Source: Polynucleobacter necessarius (lineage in GTDB: Bacteria > Pseudomonadota > Gammaproteobacteria > Burkholderiales > Burkholderiaceae). From it: a stretch of 64,000 nt of DNA. This document shows, in pieces, positions 63,012 through 64,000 of this stretch (position 1 is the stretch's first letter; each line of letters starts with the position of its first letter). The notes under the pieces are model-generated. The model did not search any database and was not told the origin of the DNA. It saw only the letters and a program-made list of their open reading frames with translations. The stretch spans positions 1,081,821 through 1,145,820 of the forward strand of contig NZ_LT615227.1 of assembly GCF_900096755.1 (NCBI RefSeq). Reading direction: 5' to 3'. Position numbers and translations under genes: made by a program.

Positions 63012-63902
63012 TTATTTTGCCTTCGCTTTTGTGCTGGCTTTTTTGACGAGCTTCTTGACTGCACGAGCTGGAGCAGCCTTCTTCGCGTTGCTAGGTTTAG
63101 GCTTAGATGGCTGACGATGCAGTGGTACTGCCCCCATCTTTCTTGCTGGCGCAGAAATTGCGCTCGACTTATTTGCGCCACTCCAGCTTGGCTCAGAGAT
63201 AGAGTTAAACGCAGCGCGGAGCTTTTCACCCCATAACTGGTGAATCATTTGGAAGTAGGGATTCGACTCATCCATAGTCACCAGCTTGTCAGCTCTCAAG
63301 GAGTTCTTTTCATAAACCAGTAAATCCAGTGGCAGGCCAACAGAAATATTACTGTTCAGGGTTGAATCCATGGAGATCAAAGCGCACTTCGTTGCTAGAT
63401 TGAGCGACGTATTGAAGTTCAGTACGCGATCTAGAATGGGTTTGCCATACTTTGATTCGCCGATCTGGAAATAGCAGGTCTCAGGAGTGGCTTCGATAAA
63501 GTTGCCGGCTGAGTAGATGTTAAATAGACGAGGTCTTTCGCCTTTTACTTGGCCGCCGAAAATGAGATTGCAGTTGAAATCAATGCCAGCTTTTTCAAGG
63601 GCCTTGTGGTCACGTTCGTAAACCTGCTTGATGGCATCGCCGATGACAACTGCGGCATCATGGGAGCTCTCTGCTGTCCAGAGATTCATGCCATTGAGTA
63701 ATTGACCTTGCAGAAGAATTTCTTTGACAGCTTGAGTGATTGCCAAATTACCAGCGCTCATTAAAACAAAGAAACGATCCTTATCTTTCTGAAACAAGGT
63801 CATTTTTCTGAAGGTGCCGATTTGATCCACGCCTGCATTAGTGCGGCTGTCTGATAAAAATACAAGACCATCTTTAAGGCAAAGCCCAACGCAATACGTC
63901 AT
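63012..63902 (-). CDS. Anbu-type proteasome-like protease with basic tail
   Basis: Ntn-hydrolase related to proteasome beta subunits (Anbu, ancestral beta subunit). ATG 63902 places Thr2 (MTYCVGLCLKDGLVFLSDSR) as the would-be N-terminal nucleophile; a TTG two codons upstream is not used. The core continues with VLMSAGNLAITQAVKE, LIFGGQVKGERPRLFNIYSA and ALISMDSTLNSNISVGLPLD. The core ends near residue 240; some 55 further residues form a Lys/Ala/Pro-rich tail with 11 Lys and 1 Arg in the last 30, like a histone H1 tail. The family usually travels with transglutaminase-like, alpha-E and ATP-grasp genes; a reading frame ends just upstream here. Confidence 0.88.
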   Translation of the reverse strand: MTYCVGLCLKDGLVFLSDSRTNAGVDQIGTFRKMTLFQKDKDRFFVLMSAGNLAITQAVKEILLQGQLLNGMNLWTAESSHDAAVVIGDAIKQVYERDHKALEKAGIDFNCNLIFGGQVKGERPRLFNIYSAGNFIEATPETCYFQIGESKYGKPILDRVLNFNTSLNLATKCALISMDSTLNSNISVGLPLDLLVYEKNSLRADKLVTMDESNPYFQMIHQLWGEKLRAAFNSISEPSWSGANKSSAISAPARKMGAVPLHRQPSKPKPSNAKKAAPARAVKKLVKKASTKAKAK

Positions 63903-63954
63903 TCCCAAATCCTCTTCATTATTTCTTAAGATTATCTCTTAAATAGAGGCGAGC

Positions 63955-64000
63955 CTAGGCTAGTTGCCGAATGGAGATTGTGGCGCTAAGCTCTTCGCCC
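63955..64000 (-). CDS. C-terminal end of an upstream gene, partial
   Basis: On the minus strand an open frame enters from the right edge, reads GEELSATISIRQLA and stops at TAG 63957-63955, 52 bases before the Anbu start. Too short to identify. In relatives the gene ahead of Anbu is a transglutaminase-like cysteine protease, which is a guess from context only. Confidence 0.35.
   Translation of the reverse strand, partial: GEELSATISIRQLA

Overview
The window looks like a chromosomal segment of a betaproteobacterium of the family Burkholderiaceae, most like Polynucleobacter. This is inferred from gene order (tyrB/uvrB divergent pair, complete isc operon, cysHDN, dapD-dapE-prmB, smc-zipA-ligA, rpsB-to-rnhB block), a moderate GC content and the protein sequences; no search was run. 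Seven otherwise recognisable genes are broken while about fifty neighbours are intact. That pattern fits a lineage in genome decay, such as the ciliate endosymbiont form of Polynucleobacter necessarius, but the species call is inference. No mobile element, CRISPR array or phage gene was seen, and no gene-free stretch exceeds 300 bases.

Layout. 1-3069: an aromatic aminotransferase runs off the left edge, divergent from uvrB. 3132-8766: the iscR-iscS-iscU-iscA-hscB-hscA-fdx iron-sulfur operon with an IscR-type operator and a terminator. 8786-13757 (minus): sulfate assimilation (cysN, cysD, an APS-type cysH, a TauE-like permease, a 54-residue protein) behind ferredoxin-NADP reductase; both promoter regions carry inverted repeats sharing one core. 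13867-15267: dsbB and a cysK gutted by an internal deletion. 15285-20742 (minus): an unnamed conserved protein, recJ, prfB with its programmed frameshift, lysS. 20810-26076: lolC, lolD, then broken tatD and broken comEC. 26106-30660: a glycine-zipper lipoprotein, initiator tRNA (minus), kup, a coiled-coil periplasmic protein, radA. 30677-33607 (minus): dapD, dapE, prmB. 33776-40902: smc, zipA, ligA, a broken NUDIX gene. 40899-44337 (minus): map, glnD. 44492-59585: the long conserved block rpsB, tsf, pyrH, frr, uppS, cdsA, dxr, broken rseP, bamA, skp, lpxD, fabZ, lpxA, lpxB, rnhB and a SpoU methyltransferase. 59604-62994: the PEP synthase regulator ppsR and ppsA, both broken. 63012-64000 (minus): an Anbu-type proteasome-like protease with a histone-like basic tail, and the end of one more reading frame.

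Working together. Kept functions are core ones: translation (rpsB, tsf, frr, prfB, lysS, map, fMet tRNA, prmB), Fe-S assembly, lipid A and outer-membrane building (lpxD, lpxA, lpxB, fabZ, bamA, skp, lolCD), isoprenoid and phospholipid steps (dxr, uppS, cdsA), chromosome upkeep and division (smc, ligA, zipA, recJ, radA, uvrB). Lost functions are DNA uptake (comEC), the PEP synthase pair, TatD, RseP, one cysteine synthase and a NUDIX hydrolase.

The main new observation concerns how the genes broke. The eleven frameshifts in five genes can all be read as short tandem duplications of 1 to 5 bases (TACC, AGAGG, TA, CT, GG and single bases), with no frameshift that requires a base loss. The cysK lesion looks like a deletion between short direct repeats, and two lesions are in-frame stop codons. 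The ancestral states are inferred from reading frame and family resemblance and need comparison with intact orthologues.
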